DNA of 64,000 nt from Weissella soli (GCF_001761545.1 NZ_CP017326.1:1-64000), one strand, 5' to 3'; counted from the first letter of the stretch, positions 7,572 through 16,591 are shown. Notes: generated by a model from the sequence alone, not told the origin. Numbers and translations are program-made.

Positions 7572-8457
7572 AAAGAAATCAGCACTTGGTGGCGGCTTGG
7601 CGGATAGTGGGTTGAATGCTTTGTTTGCTGAACAAGGCGTTGATACCACGGTAGCAACGAATGATAGTGTTCGTGAAATTGAACTCACTAAAATTATTGC
7701 TAATCCATACCAACCCCGCCGCGTTTTTGATGAAAATGCCTTACGTGAATTAGCTAATTCCATTAAGGAAAATGGGGTCTTGCAACCGATTATTGTGCGG
7801 CACACTGACGACGATGCGAGTCGTTATGAGTTGCTTGCCGGTGAACGGCGGTGGCGTGCTAGTCAATTAGCTGGTTTAGCAACTATTCCAGCGGTCGTAC
7901 GTAAATTTGATGACACGACGATGCTGCAAGCAGCTATTTTGGAAAACTTGCAACGTGAAGATTTGTCGCCAATTGAAGAAGCGCAAGCCTATAAAATGAT
8001 GATGACGTCTTTGCAACTAACGCAAGAGCAGGTGGCTAAACGTTTAGGGAAGGCTCGTTCGGCGGTCGCCAATACACTACGGCTACTGAATTTGCCGGCA
8101 GAGGTACAAAGCTTGGTTGATACGAATCAACTTTCGATGGGGCAAGCCAGGACGTTATTAGGATTACATAACAAGCGGCGCATTTTACCGGTTGCAAAGC
8201 GTACTATTGCTGAGGGATTATCAGTGCGTGCTTTGGAACAGCTAGTTAACGAATTGAATGAACAACGCGAACCCGCTGCAATGCCGGTTGAGAAACCTGT
8301 CTTCATTCGAGAATCCGAAGCTGCCTTAGAGGACAAGTTTGGTACTCAAGTTAAGGTGACCCGTAATAAACGGGGTGCCGGTAAGATCGAAATCGCTTAT
8401 TTGTCTGATGAGGATTTAAACCGCATTTTTGATGTCTTGAATATCACATTGGATTAG
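7558..8457 (+). CDS. parB: Chromosome-partitioning protein ParB (Spo0J)
   Basis: Site-specific CTPase clamp that loads at parS. The 299 residues contain the N-terminal ParB/Srx domain with the CTP-binding GERRWRAS (about 98-105), the central helix-turn-helix region with LTQEQVAKRLGKARSAVAN (about 158-176) that reads parS, and a C-terminal dimerisation domain. ATG 7558 lies inside the end of parA with GGAGGT upstream, indicating coupling. A perfect parS lies about 1.7 kb upstream at 5887. Confidence 0.96.
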   Translation: MVTSKKKSALGGGLADSGLNALFAEQGVDTTVATNDSVREIELTKIIANPYQPRRVFDENALRELANSIKENGVLQPIIVRHTDDDASRYELLAGERRWRASQLAGLATIPAVVRKFDDTTMLQAAILENLQREDLSPIEEAQAYKMMMTSLQLTQEQVAKRLGKARSAVANTLRLLNLPAEVQSLVDTNQLSMGQARTLLGLHNKRRILPVAKRTIAEGLSVRALEQLVNELNEQREPAAMPVEKPVFIRESEAALEDKFGTQVKVTRNKRGAGKIEIAYLSDEDLNRIFDVLNITLD

Positions 8458-8465
8458 GTGAATTT

Positions 8466-8660
8466 ATGTACGAATTACATGATATCGTTGAGATGAAAAA
8501 GCCCCATGCTTGTGGTGCCAATGAATGGGAAATCAAACGCATTGGTGCAGATATGAAAATCACATGCCAAGGTTGTGGTCGGTTAGTGATGTTAACGCGT
8601 CACGATTTTGATAAGCGTTTTAAGAAAGTTTTGCGTAAAGCAAATGACATTGAAGAATAA
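8466..8660 (+). CDS. DUF951 family protein
   Basis: A 64-residue protein beginning MYELHDIVEMKKPHACG, with a later CQGCGRLVMLTRHDFDKR. This is the signature of DUF951, a small conserved Firmicutes protein usually found between parB and ychF, as here. The three cysteines suggest a small zinc-binding or nucleic acid-binding fold, but the function is not established. It starts 8 bp after parB and probably belongs to its operon. Confidence 0.92.
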   Translation: MYELHDIVEMKKPHACGANEWEIKRIGADMKITCQGCGRLVMLTRHDFDKRFKKVLRKANDIEE

Positions 8661-8675
8661 TTAAGAGGTTATAAA

Positions 8676-9779
8676 ATGGCTTTAACAGCAGGAATTGTTG
8701 GATTACCAAACGTTGGTAAGTCAACTTTGTTTAATGCAATTACGAAGGCGGGCGCTGAAATGGCGAACTATCCTTTTGCCACGATTGAACCCAATGTGGG
8801 GATGGTTGAAGTGCCAGATGCTCGGCTAGCGCGTATTCAAGAAATTGAACCCGCCGATAAGGTCGTACCAACAACTTTTGAATTTACCGATATTGCGGGG
8901 ATTGTTAAGGGTGCTTCAAAGGGTGAAGGCCTTGGAAACAAGTTCTTGGAAAACATCCGTCAAGTCAATGCAATTGTCCACGTCGTACGGGCCTTTGATG
9001 ATGATGAAATCACCCATGTTAGTGGCAAGGTTGACCCATTAGATGATATCGATACAATTAATACTGAGTTAATTCTCGCCGATTTGGATGCTATCGATAA
9101 GCGTTGGGCAAAAGTGGAAAAGATGGCTAAGTCAGCAAAGGATAAGGAAGCGATTGCTGAATTTGCGGTCCTTGAGAAACTAAAGCCTGTCTTGGAAGAG
9201 GGTAAGCCTGCGCGGTCTATCGAATGGAATGAAGATGAACAAAAAATTGTGAAGGGCTTGTTCCTGTTAACTTCAAAGCCAGTCTTGTACGTGGCTAACG
9301 TAGCTGAAGATGATATGGCTGACCCGGAAGCAACCCCCTACTACCAACAAATCGCCGCGTTTGCTGAGCAAGATCACGCTGAAATCATTGGTATTTCTGC
9401 TCGTGCTGAAGAAGCCATTGCCGGTATGGATCCTGAGGACCAAGCGGAATTCATGGAAATGCAAGGGATTAGTGAACCTGGTTTGAATCGTTTGATTCGG
9501 ACGGCCTATCATTTGCTTGATTTGCGGACTTTCTTTACCGCTGGTGGGAAAGAAACCCGTGCCTGGACCTTTCATGCGGGGATGAAGGCACCCCAAGTTG
9601 CCGGGGTAATCCACTCGGACTTTGAACGGGGATTTATTCGAGCAGAAACCATCGCTTTTGATGATTTAGATCAATATGGATCAGTTAAAGCAGTACGTGA
9701 AGCCGGGCGCCGACGTTCAGAAGGTAAGGAATACCTGGTCAAAGATGGCGATATCATCGAATTCTTGTTTAACGTGTAA
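8676..9779 (+). CDS. ychF: Obg-family ATPase YchF
   Basis: A P-loop NTPase of the Obg/TRAFAC class that prefers ATP and associates with ribosomes; linked to oxidative stress responses. The 367 residues carry the G1 motif GLPNVGKST near the N terminus, [18 protein letters not shown] (switch II region) and a C-terminal TGS domain that includes [34 protein letters not shown] lies ahead of ATG 8676. Length and motifs are normal. Confidence 0.96.
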   Translation: MALTAGIVGLPNVGKSTLFNAITKAGAEMANYPFATIEPNVGMVEVPDARLARIQEIEPADKVVPTTFEFTDIAGIVKGASKGEGLGNKFLENIRQVNAIVHVVRAFDDDEITHVSGKVDPLDDIDTINTELILADLDAIDKRWAKVEKMAKSAKDKEAIAEFAVLEKLKPVLEEGKPARSIEWNEDEQKIVKGLFLLTSKPVLYVANVAEDDMADPEATPYYQQIAAFAEQDHAEIIGISARAEEAIAGMDPEDQAEFMEMQGISEPGLNRLIRTAYHLLDLRTFFTAGGKETRAWTFHAGMKAPQVAGVIHSDFERGFIRAETIAFDDLDQYGSVKAVREAGRRRSEGKEYLVKDGDIIEFLFNV

Positions 9780-9835
9780 AGCAAATATTTTTCATTCTTG
9801 CTTTGAAGCAAGGATCCAGAAGAATGGAGGACATG

Positions 9836-10630
9836 ATGTCTGAAGAAGAAAATAAAGTAACTGAACAAACGACTACTGAGCAACAGGATGCAACACAATC
9901 GGTTGTGGCTGAAGCAAAAAAGGCCCCTGTATCCGAACAACCTGTGGCCCCAGTGTTCCCAACGCGCGCTGATTTGGCGGCCTCTGGCTTAACGAAGCGT
10001 AATCAAAACTTCGTCTATGCGGTCACGAAATTGGCCACTAATGAAAAGACGCAAGCCCCAGTAATTGCTGACATTGCCGCTAAATTGCTAGCTGCACAAA
10101 AGAAGGGGACAACGGCCCAACAACTATTTGGGACACCAGCAGAGGCACTAGGTATCCAAGTTAATGAAACGGCCCAGCGGACACGTCCAGCTAATAACTA
10201 TGCTAACGTGAAGTATCGTGACCTAGCCATCGACAATACATTGACGTTCTTGATGCTCTTCTCATTTATGTTTGGGTTGACTTTGTTGTTCTCAAAGGTC
10301 GGTAACGCTCAAGGTGCCGGTGCTGCGGGCATTACTTCATTAATTTTGACATCAGTAACAGGTGGGTTGTTGTTCGCGTTGGTCACTAAGTTAATGGCGG
10401 ATGATAAAATCAAGCGTTTCTACCGCATTATCGGTTCAATTCTAGCGTTTGTATTGTGGTTTGGTATCTATATGTTGTTGTCAATTTTGCCAGCCGTTAT
10501 CAATCCAGTTTTGCCAGGTTGGTTATATATCACGTTGGCAGTGGCTGCATTCTTTGGTTTCCGCGAGTGGCGCAAGCGCACTGGCATTTCAGGAGGGTTC
10601 TTAGGATCAGCTCCTGCGAACCGTAAGTAA
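9836..10630 (+). CDS. DUF1129 family membrane protein
   Basis: 264 residues if started at ATG 9836, where GGAGG lies 5 nt upstream; ATG 9833 is too close to the SD, and a TTG at 9803 is unlikely. The N-terminal third is acidic and Gln/Thr/Ala rich, then a soluble helical region (LTKRNQNFVYAVTKL), then about four hydrophobic helices from residue 140. It matches DUF1129, a Lactobacillales membrane family commonly found after ychF; function unknown. A short hairpin (9797-9812) precedes it but has no T-run. Confidence 0.85.
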   Translation: MSEEENKVTEQTTTEQQDATQSVVAEAKKAPVSEQPVAPVFPTRADLAASGLTKRNQNFVYAVTKLATNEKTQAPVIADIAAKLLAAQKKGTTAQQLFGTPAEALGIQVNETAQRTRPANNYANVKYRDLAIDNTLTFLMLFSFMFGLTLLFSKVGNAQGAGAAGITSLILTSVTGGLLFALVTKLMADDKIKRFYRIIGSILAFVLWFGIYMLLSILPAVINPVLPGWLYITLAVAAFFGFREWRKRTGISGGFLGSAPANRK

Positions 10631-10642
10631 AGGAGTTTTCGC

Positions 10643-11338
10643 ATGAAAATTTTGATTGTTGATGATGATCAAGAAATCTTAGAATTGCTTGAAATTTACG
10701 TCAAGAACGAAGGATACGAACCAATTACAGCGATGGATGGTAAAGAAGCGTTAATGATGTTACGTACTAATCCGGACATCTCATTGGTTATTTTAGACAT
10801 TATGATGCCTGAAATGAACGGTATGGAAGTCATCAAGGAAGTCCGCAAAGATAATGGCGTGCCAGTATTGCTTTTGTCGGCGAAGGCTGGCGCGATGGAC
10901 AAGATCCAAGGCTTGATTACTGGGGCGGATGATTATGTCACCAAGCCATTTAATCCATTAGAAGTCATGGCCCGTGTCAAGGCGTTATTGCGCCGTGCAC
11001 AAACCAGTGGTAACTCTGTGCAAGCTGCCCCTGAGGTGCTGGATATTGGTCCTTTGACAATTAACAAGGATAGCCATGAAGTTAAAACTGCTGATGGGGT
11101 CGAAGTTAATCTCACGGCATTAGAATTTGGTGTTTTATACTTGTTAGCCTCACACCCAAATCGGGTGTTCAGTGCAGATGATATCTTTGAACGAGTTTGG
11201 CAACAAGAAGCGGTGGTTTCGGCCAAGACCGTCATGGTCCACGTGTCGCATTTGCGAGATAAGTTAGAAGAAGCTACCAAAGGAAACCAAGTCGTACAAA
11301 CGGTTTGGGGCGTTGGTTATAAAATCGAAGTACTATAA
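10643..11338 (+). CDS. OmpR/VanR-type response regulator
   Basis: DNA-binding response regulator of 231 residues. The receiver domain has the acidic DDD pocket at 7-9, phospho-acceptor Asp52 in LVILDIMMPEMNG, and a Lys in VTKPF; the C-terminal half is a winged helix ending in VVQTVWGVGYKIE. SD AAGGAG precedes the ATG. It leads a three-gene operon with its kinase and a D,D-carboxypeptidase, so wall state is a plausible signal. The match to VanR-like regulators is by general similarity. Confidence 0.93.
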   Translation: MKILIVDDDQEILELLEIYVKNEGYEPITAMDGKEALMMLRTNPDISLVILDIMMPEMNGMEVIKEVRKDNGVPVLLLSAKAGAMDKIQGLITGADDYVTKPFNPLEVMARVKALLRRAQTSGNSVQAAPEVLDIGPLTINKDSHEVKTADGVEVNLTALEFGVLYLLASHPNRVFSADDIFERVWQQEAVVSAKTVMVHVSHLRDKLEEATKGNQVVQTVWGVGYKIEVL

Positions 11339-11353
11339 TTAAGGAGAGTAGGG

Positions 11354-12478
11354 ATGAAACTACGAGCGGCTGATTGGCTGTTAGTCTTTGTTAAGGCGAT
11401 TGTTTCGGCCCTGCTTTTTGTGTTGCTGGGAATTGGTGTAATTTTAGTAACACAAGAGCAGTGGCACACGGTTAATTGGCTGAAAGAATTGCAGTGGCAG
11501 TATGGACACAATCAAATAGTGGTGATTGCTTTGAGTGCCGTAGTGATTGGACTTTGGTTACGATTGGTGTATTACTACTTTGAGCAAGCACAATTATCAG
11601 TATTAATTGATGATGTGGCTGAATTGCGGCACCATCTCTTAGCGGTAGATGTGCAAGGTTTGCCTAATCGACGAGTCGTTCGCCGGTTAAAGCCAATGAT
11701 TGGTAACGTCAATAGTCTCTTTGAAGCTGCGCAGACATCAATGACTGAAGAACGTGCCATTGAGCGGTCAAAGGATGAAATGATTACCAATGTTTCGCAT
11801 GATTTGCGCACGCCACTGACATCGATTCTGGGCTATTTAGGACTGATTAAAAACGATGAAACCGGTACTTTACCACGGGAAACGATGGTTAAGTATACCA
11901 ATACTGCTTTTGCTAAAGCAGAGCAGATGAAGTCGTTAGTAGAAGATTTGTTCGACTACACCCAAGTGGCGCAGGTCGATTTCAAGTTACACTGGGCCCC
12001 ATTAGATTTGAGTGCCATGTTGAATCAGCTGGCGGTGAATTTCGAACTAGAGGCTAAGCAACGTAACTTGGTCATTTCAGCAGTAACTAATGCTGATTCG
12101 ATTGAGATGGTTGGTGATCCAGATCGTTTGGCGCGTGTGTTTATGAATTTGATTTCAAATGGTTTGAAGTATGGTGAAGGCGCAACTTTCATTCGATTAT
12201 CAGCTAAAGTGTTGGCTGATAATTGGGTGGAAGTGCGTGTCCAAAATGACGGCGAGCGAATTCCAGAAGAATCGATTGGTCGGTTGTTTGATCGGTTCTA
12301 CCGGGTCGAAGGTTCACGTAACCTAAAGACCGGGGGGACTGGACTGGGATTGGCAATTGTGCAAGGTATTGTAGATGCGCATGGCGGGAATATTCATGTG
12401 GAATCTGACAGTGAGCTGACCAGCTTTATCGTCCGTTTACCATTGATGCCGGTGGAAGAAGGTGAGCTAGTTGAATAA
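11354..12478 (+). CDS. Sensor histidine kinase
   Basis: Partner of the response regulator encoded 15 bp upstream. Two membrane helices near residues 10-33 and 55-75 enclose a very short extracytoplasmic loop, so it may be an intramembrane-sensing type. The dimerisation box NVSHDLRTPLTSILGYL has its His at about 149; the N box (NLISNGLKYG), the F-box region DRFYRVEGS and the G2 box TGLGLAIVQG follow. 374 residues. The 3' end overlaps the start of the carboxypeptidase gene by 8 bp. Confidence 0.93.
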   Translation: MKLRAADWLLVFVKAIVSALLFVLLGIGVILVTQEQWHTVNWLKELQWQYGHNQIVVIALSAVVIGLWLRLVYYYFEQAQLSVLIDDVAELRHHLLAVDVQGLPNRRVVRRLKPMIGNVNSLFEAAQTSMTEERAIERSKDEMITNVSHDLRTPLTSILGYLGLIKNDETGTLPRETMVKYTNTAFAKAEQMKSLVEDLFDYTQVAQVDFKLHWAPLDLSAMLNQLAVNFELEAKQRNLVISAVTNADSIEMVGDPDRLARVFMNLISNGLKYGEGATFIRLSAKVLADNWVEVRVQNDGERIPEESIGRLFDRFYRVEGSRNLKTGGTGLGLAIVQGIVDAHGGNIHVESDSELTSFIVRLPLMPVEEGELVE

Positions 12479-13721
12479 AAGAATCATCACCCTGATTTTT
12501 GCACTAGGTCTTATTTTTTCACCCAGTGTGGCCCATGCTGAGTTGTTTACGGCCCACAATATTAATTCACAAGCAGCCGTTTTGGTTGATGCGCAAACTG
12601 GTCAAGTGTTGACAGCAAAGAATGCCGAGCAACGATTACCAATTGCTTCAACGTCAAAATTATTGACGATCTATTTAGTCGAATTAGCGATTAAAAATGG
12701 TGACATCTCGGCCAATCAAAAAGTGAAAATTGATCAAGCAACGGCTACCTTGAGTAATACGGCCCTATTAGCTAGTGTACCGGTCAAAGTCGGTGAAATT
12801 TTGACGGTGCGTGAACTGGAGGAACAAGCCTTAGTGGCTAGTTCCAATGCGGCGGCTTACCAATTAGCAGTTGTTGTGGCGGGTTCACATAGTCGTTTTG
12901 TGGATATGATGAATGCACAATTGTCCAAATGGGGCATTAAGAACGCGGGCTTCAGCACGTCTTCAGGCTTGATGAATAGTGATTTGGCAGCAGCGGCGAA
13001 TCCGAAGGCGGCCAGCAGTGCTGAAAACTCGTTGTCAGCTCGGGAATTAGCTTTAGTCGCCAAGAAAACGATTACCGCGTTCCCCAAATTGTTAGAAATT
13101 ACCAAGCAAGCTAGGATCGTGACACCATCAAAGAATGGTAATGTGACTGTTAAAAACACGAATATGTTGTTAACAAATGGACGGGGCTATCAATTTGAGG
13201 GTCTTAAGACGGGTTCTTCACCAACAAATGGTGAAACTTTGGTAGGCCTGACAACGTTAGCTGGCCGCCGAGTCATTACAGTAGTGATTGGTAACAGCCT
13301 ATCCACGGATGGTATCTTTGATGACACGATCACGATGCTGAATGAGGCTAAGAGTAAGGTCCAGGTCGCTACGTTAGCCGCTGGTACCCGAGTACGGTCA
13401 ACGGTGGTGAAATATGCCCCACAGACGACAAAATACCCACTCGTTACCAAGGGCACGGCTACTTTGTTTGTCCAGAAGTCCGGAGCCACTCATTTAACAG
13501 TGGCGACTAAGCGTCAATTTAAGTTGGTGGCACCGCTGAAGCAAGGCCATTTGGTTGCTACTGAATCGGTCAGGGTAGCAGGCAATCAAAAGTTAAGCGA
13601 TTCTATTGATCAAGCAACGATGCCCAAAGTTAAGTTAGTTACGAAACACGCGATTGCCGAAGTAGCATTACCGGTGCGCTGGTACCGTAATGTTATGGAG
13701 TGGATTAGTGCCCACTTGTAA
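12471..13721 (+). CDS. dacA: D-alanyl-D-alanine carboxypeptidase (PBP5/DacA type)
   Basis: Low-molecular-weight penicillin-binding protein that trims the terminal residue from peptidoglycan stem peptides outside the membrane. A signal peptide (cleavage after AHA, about residue 23) is followed by SxxK (STSK, 60-63), SxN (SSN, 124-126) and KTG (246-248), all intact. A PBP5 C-terminal domain ends in an amphipathic WYRNVMEWISAHL anchor. The start is TTG 12471, overlapping the kinase stop. Co-transcription with a two-component system suggests control by wall stress; this is inference. Confidence 0.93.
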   Translation: MNKRIITLIFALGLIFSPSVAHAELFTAHNINSQAAVLVDAQTGQVLTAKNAEQRLPIASTSKLLTIYLVELAIKNGDISANQKVKIDQATATLSNTALLASVPVKVGEILTVRELEEQALVASSNAAAYQLAVVVAGSHSRFVDMMNAQLSKWGIKNAGFSTSSGLMNSDLAAAANPKAASSAENSLSARELALVAKKTITAFPKLLEITKQARIVTPSKNGNVTVKNTNMLLTNGRGYQFEGLKTGSSPTNGETLVGLTTLAGRRVITVVIGNSLSTDGIFDDTITMLNEAKSKVQVATLAAGTRVRSTVVKYAPQTTKYPLVTKGTATLFVQKSGATHLTVATKRQFKLVAPLKQGHLVATESVRVAGNQKLSDSIDQATMPKVKLVTKHAIAEVALPVRWYRNVMEWISAHL

Positions 13722-13729
13722 TGAATAGA

Positions 13730-13773
13730 AAAAGCGCCGAATTAGCAAGTAACTGCTAATTCAGCGCTTTTTT
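13730..13773. terminator. Bidirectional terminator
   Basis: A long stem (13730-13747 with 13754-13771, one unpaired position) with A-tract on one side and T-tract on the other, between dacA (+) and the DUF1836 gene (-). Confidence 0.88.
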
Positions 13774-13832
13774 GGTCCTACAATGGGTACCGGTGCAATC
13801 GTCAGTGACAAGTTTTCAAGTCACCAAGTAGA

Positions 13833-14351
13833 TTACTTTTTAAGAGGGGCCGTTTTTACGGGTGTGCGTCGTGAGAGGACATCTAGGAGATGTTCGGCTT
13901 CCATCTTGTTATAGATGATGTTAGCCGCATTGCGCATCAACTGTAACGACAAGTTGTCATCAGCAAAGTCAGTGTCCATAATACCGTTGAAACGATCTTC
14001 TAAAGCATCAACAAAGGTGTCATAAGCATTCTTTGGGAAATCATTAACTGTAATCTGATCGATGGCCGCCCGAATTTCTTCAATTGAAAAAACAGGCTTC
14101 AACATCGAAATAATGATAATATCAGCAATCTGCATCGCTTGATATTTCTTTTTCTTAGGTGCCATCAGCACTTGCTTCTTAACATAATTATTGACCATAG
14201 CTGGTGTGATAGGAGGCATAGGCAGGGGCTCTAGAACTGTATTTACATATGCCACGACTTGATCCATGTAGAGTTCAATATTTGGTAAATCATCCCATTT
14301 AGGAATATTTAATTTTTTGAGGCCTTCACGCCAAGCGGTATACTCGTTCAT
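13833..14351 (-). CDS. DUF1836 family protein, putative DNA-binding
   Basis: 172 residues matching DUF1836: an N-terminal LPNIELYMDQV, then PPITPAMVNNYVKKQVLMAPKKKKY and QIADIIIISMLKPVFSIEEIRAAI. The MerR-like order of a turn helix followed by Tyr/Lys-rich residues suggests a winged-helix DNA binder, and these proteins are often annotated as putative regulators; no target is known. It is transcribed away from the 139-residue gene, and a 14-bp palindrome sits between the two. Confidence 0.85.
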   Translation of the reverse strand: MNEYTAWREGLKKLNIPKWDDLPNIELYMDQVVAYVNTVLEPLPMPPITPAMVNNYVKKQVLMAPKKKKYQAMQIADIIIISMLKPVFSIEEIRAAIDQITVNDFPKNAYDTFVDALEDRFNGIMDTDFADDNLSLQLMRNAANIIYNKMEAEHLLDVLSRRTPVKTAPLKK

Positions 14352-14396
14352 TAGGCAATTCTCCTGTTTCAGTGTATATTATTAGATGAAATTCAT

Positions 14397-14410
14397 TAGA
14401 ATATATTCTA
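14397..14410. promoter_or_regulatory. Perfect 14-bp palindrome in a divergent intergenic region
   Basis: TAGAATATATTCTA lies between the divergent DUF1836 gene and the 139-residue gene. It has operator-like symmetry and could be bound by the adjacent DUF1836 protein. An AT-rich palindrome may also arise by chance. Confidence 0.35.
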
Positions 14411-14452
14411 TATGTTTAATTTTAGCACAACTAGTCTTGGAGATTATATAAT

Positions 14453-14872
14453 ATGTTTGACAAAACTAAAACTCGGGTGATTAATCCCGAATTGGCGGCA
14501 GTATTGCCCAAGGAAGCAGCTGACTTAATTTGGGATATGTTTGATACGATGTTGGCATACCAAGCGATTATGGATCCCGTAGTGACCGTTCAAATCGCTG
14601 ACGCTGTCGATGACGGTAAGTTGGGGTTATACTTTGTGCAAGAGTCCGCAGACGGTCAAGAATTGGAAGGTGACTACGCTGGTGATGAGGCATTTTTGGG
14701 CAAAGGGTTGACAGTTGAAATCATTGATCATGCGGATGTGATTTATATGGACTTTGCTGAAATGTTGAAGGCGTATTTAAATACGATGCATGCTCCGATT
14801 GGTTGGCCAGATGCTGAATGGGCTCGCCAAACGATCGTCAAAAAGTATCAAATCTTTGCTGAAAATCGTTAA
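14453..14872 (+). CDS. Hypothetical acidic protein, 139 residues (possibly DUF960-like)
   Basis: A soluble, acidic protein with no signal or membrane segment. The opening (MFDKTKTRVINPELAAVLPKE..., then IWDMFDTM) vaguely recalls DUF960 proteins of lactobacilli, but I would not assign it on this alone. The end is Trp-containing (IGWPDAEWARQTIVKKY). A GGAG about 9 nt upstream serves as SD. Divergent from DUF1836 and closed by its own terminator at 14883. Confidence 0.7.
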   Translation: MFDKTKTRVINPELAAVLPKEAADLIWDMFDTMLAYQAIMDPVVTVQIADAVDDGKLGLYFVQESADGQELEGDYAGDEAFLGKGLTVEIIDHADVIYMDFAEMLKAYLNTMHAPIGWPDAEWARQTIVKKYQIFAENR

Positions 14873-14882
14873 TCTGAATGGA

Positions 14883-14914
14883 GGGCATCATGTACAGTGA
14901 TGTCCTTTTGTGTT
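14883..14914 (+). terminator. Terminator after the 139-residue gene
   Basis: An 8-bp stem (GGGCATCA with TGATGTCC, one G-U) followed by TTTTGTGTT. Confidence 0.6.
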
Positions 14915-14966
14915 ATCGTGATTATTACGTTTAAAACGATAGAAATACGGGGATAGGAGGTGGATT

Positions 14967-16196
14967 GTGCAAGAATTTATGCAATTAGACCGCAACTTAA
15001 AGTTACGGACATTAACCGTCTTTTTGGTTGTTCTTTTGGGGAGTTCAGTTGGTCCTAACATGACCATCTATTATGTGAAGTATTTTGGGGCAGTGATCAC
15101 GGGCATCCTTTTGGTGATTGTATCAATTTCAGGATTTTTTGGTGGCCTAGTTGGCGGTTATTTAGCTGATAAATGGGGCCGTAAACCGGTTATGTATATT
15201 GCTTCCGGGATGATGATTCTGGGCTATTTATTAGCTGCAGCGATGAATTCACCATGGTATGTGAATCCGTTTATCACCTTTTTTGGATTTTTCTTGGCGA
15301 ATCTGGGGTCGTCATTTGCGGACCCAGCGCAACAAGCGATGATGATTGATTCTTCAACACCACAAAATCGTACCTATGTGTATAGTCTGATTTATTGGAT
15401 TTTAAACATTGGGGTGATGATTGGGGCTGCCATTGGTGGGTGGTTCTTCCGCGATTATCTATTTGAATTGATGATGGGCCTGTTGTTAGTTGCCATTGTG
15501 GAATTTGCCATTGTGTATTTTGGGATGACGGAAACCTTTTTCCCAACGGCCGAGAGTCGTGCCAAACAACCCAGTTTGTGGGGTGGCATTAAATCATATC
15601 GCTCAGTCCTGGTTGATCATCGATTCGTGATTTTTATGTTAGGCTCAATTGGGATGACGGTCATCTTTACCCAGCCAGATTTTTATTTAGCAGCGCATTT
15701 AGGTGAAGCGTTTCAGACGACTAGGCAGTTTGGTATTCAAATATATGGGCAACGCATGCTCTCGGTCATGACGATGATTAACACGGTTATTATCATCGTT
15801 ATGATGACGATGTTTACGCGCTGGACTGGTGGTTGGAGTGTTCGCCGCAGCATTACGATCGGTATTTTTCTACAAGCTGCTGGATTTGCGGGTGCCTTTT
15901 TGACAGAATCGTTTTGGCCATTGGTCATCATGTCCGTCGTTTTGACGGTCGGTGAAATGATTAATGTACCAGCCAGTCAAACATTACGTGCGGATATGAT
16001 GAATCCAGAGCAGCTGGGTACCTATGCCGGCGCTTTTGCAGCAACCCGGCCAGTGGGGATGATTATTTCTAGCCTGATGGTGAGCTTATCACATTATGTT
16101 GGCAATGTTGGGATTGCAGCGCTATTAATGATGTTATCTTTGGTGACAATCTGGTTAATTTTAAGAGCTACCAAAATGGTGCCAACATTTTCATAG
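14967..16196 (+). CDS. MFS transporter, 12-helix drug-exporter-like
   Basis: 409 residues with about 12 hydrophobic helices. The cytoplasmic loop motif A between helices 2 and 3 is clear (GGYLADKWGRKPVMY), and a second half with weaker symmetry follows. It most resembles multidrug-efflux MFS proteins; substrate unknown. The start is GTG 14967 with GGAGGTGG just upstream. A monocistronic unit with a terminator at 16205. Confidence 0.88.
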   Translation: MQEFMQLDRNLKLRTLTVFLVVLLGSSVGPNMTIYYVKYFGAVITGILLVIVSISGFFGGLVGGYLADKWGRKPVMYIASGMMILGYLLAAAMNSPWYVNPFITFFGFFLANLGSSFADPAQQAMMIDSSTPQNRTYVYSLIYWILNIGVMIGAAIGGWFFRDYLFELMMGLLLVAIVEFAIVYFGMTETFFPTAESRAKQPSLWGGIKSYRSVLVDHRFVIFMLGSIGMTVIFTQPDFYLAAHLGEAFQTTRQFGIQIYGQRMLSVMTMINTVIIIVMMTMFTRWTGGWSVRRSITIGIFLQAAGFAGAFLTESFWPLVIMSVVLTVGEMINVPASQTLRADMMNPEQLGTYAGAFAATRPVGMIISSLMVSLSHYVGNVGIAALLMMLSLVTIWLILRATKMVPTFS

Positions 16197-16204
16197 TTTA
16201 GTAG

Positions 16205-16237
16205 TCGGGTAGGTGTGTAGCCTACTCGATTTTTTTG
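16205..16237 (+). terminator. Terminator of the MFS gene
   Basis: A 9-bp stem (16205-16213 with 16221-16229, one G-U) with a 7-nt loop and eight T's. Confidence 0.85.
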
Positions 16238-16256
16238 TTACTGTACAATACAAAAT

Positions 16257-16288
16257 AAAAACGCCAGAACAAATGTTCTGACGTTTTT
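16257..16288 (-). terminator. Terminator of the first tRNA-Tyr/tRNA-Gln unit
   Basis: The CAGAAC/GTTCTG stem with flanking A and T tracts lies just downstream (minus strand) of tRNA-Gln 16299-16370. Confidence 0.75.
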
Positions 16289-16298
16289 ATTTTCATAG

Positions 16299-16370
16299 CT
16301 GGGGTAGTAGGATTCGAACCTACGCTACAAGGTACCAAAAACCTCTGCCTTACCACTTGGCTATACCCCA
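16299..16370 (-). tRNA. tRNA-Gln (UUG)
   Basis: 72 nt. The acceptor stem TGGGGTA/TACCCCA with discriminator G, D-arm AGCC...GGC, anticodon loop TTTTGGT giving UUG, and T-arm GTAGG-TTCGAAT-CCTAC are all intact. CCA is not encoded. Identical in sequence to the copies at 16592 and 19307. Confidence 0.97.
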
Positions 16371-16380
16371 ATAATGAAGA

Positions 16381-16463
16381 TGGGAGCTATAGGATTCGAA
16401 CCTATGAACCCGAAGGAATGGATTTACAGTCCACCGCGTTTAACCAGACTTCGCTAAACTCCC
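16381..16463 (-). tRNA. tRNA-Tyr (GUA)
   Basis: 83 nt with a long variable arm (class II). The anticodon loop reads CTGTAAA with GTA at its centre; acceptor GGGAGTT/AGCTCCC with one G-U; discriminator A. It precedes tRNA-Gln by 10 bp on the same transcript. Confidence 0.97.
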
Positions 16464-16477
16464 GCAACAACTTTTAT

Positions 16478-16506
16478 ATAATACCAAATTGATCGAGGTT
16501 GTGCAA
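16478..16506 (-). promoter_or_regulatory. Promoter of the first tRNA-Tyr/tRNA-Gln unit
   Basis: On the minus strand, TTGCAC (16506-16501) and TATTAT (16483-16478) are separated by exactly 17 bp, 15 bp ahead of tRNA-Tyr. Confidence 0.65.
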
Positions 16507-16542
16507 CCCCTTAATTTGGAAAATAATTAGATGATAGATTAA

Positions 16543-16582
16543 CAATAAAATAAAAGCCAGCAACGATGAAATCGTCATTGAC
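16543..16582 (-). terminator. Terminator of the second tRNA-Tyr/tRNA-Gln unit
   Basis: On the minus strand, a 13-bp stem with wobble pairs and one mismatch, loop TTC, followed by TTTTATTTTATT. It separates the two tRNA units. Confidence 0.6.
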
Positions 16583-16591
16583 TCTTAAAAG

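Larger units (their letters stand above)
16297..16463. repeat. 167-bp direct repeat, copy 1 (second copy 16590-16756)
   Basis: The tRNA-Gln, the 10-bp spacer and the tRNA-Tyr are identical in 16297-16463 and 16590-16756. Identity stops one to two bases outside the tRNA ends, and each copy has an unrelated promoter and terminator. It reads as a tandem duplication with flanks diverged and genes kept identical. Confidence 0.93.

Noticed and set aside
9797-9812. CTTGCTT/AAGCAAG hairpin after ychF as a terminator
   Set aside because: It has a two-base loop and no following T-run; ychF and the DUF1129 gene are probably co-transcribed.
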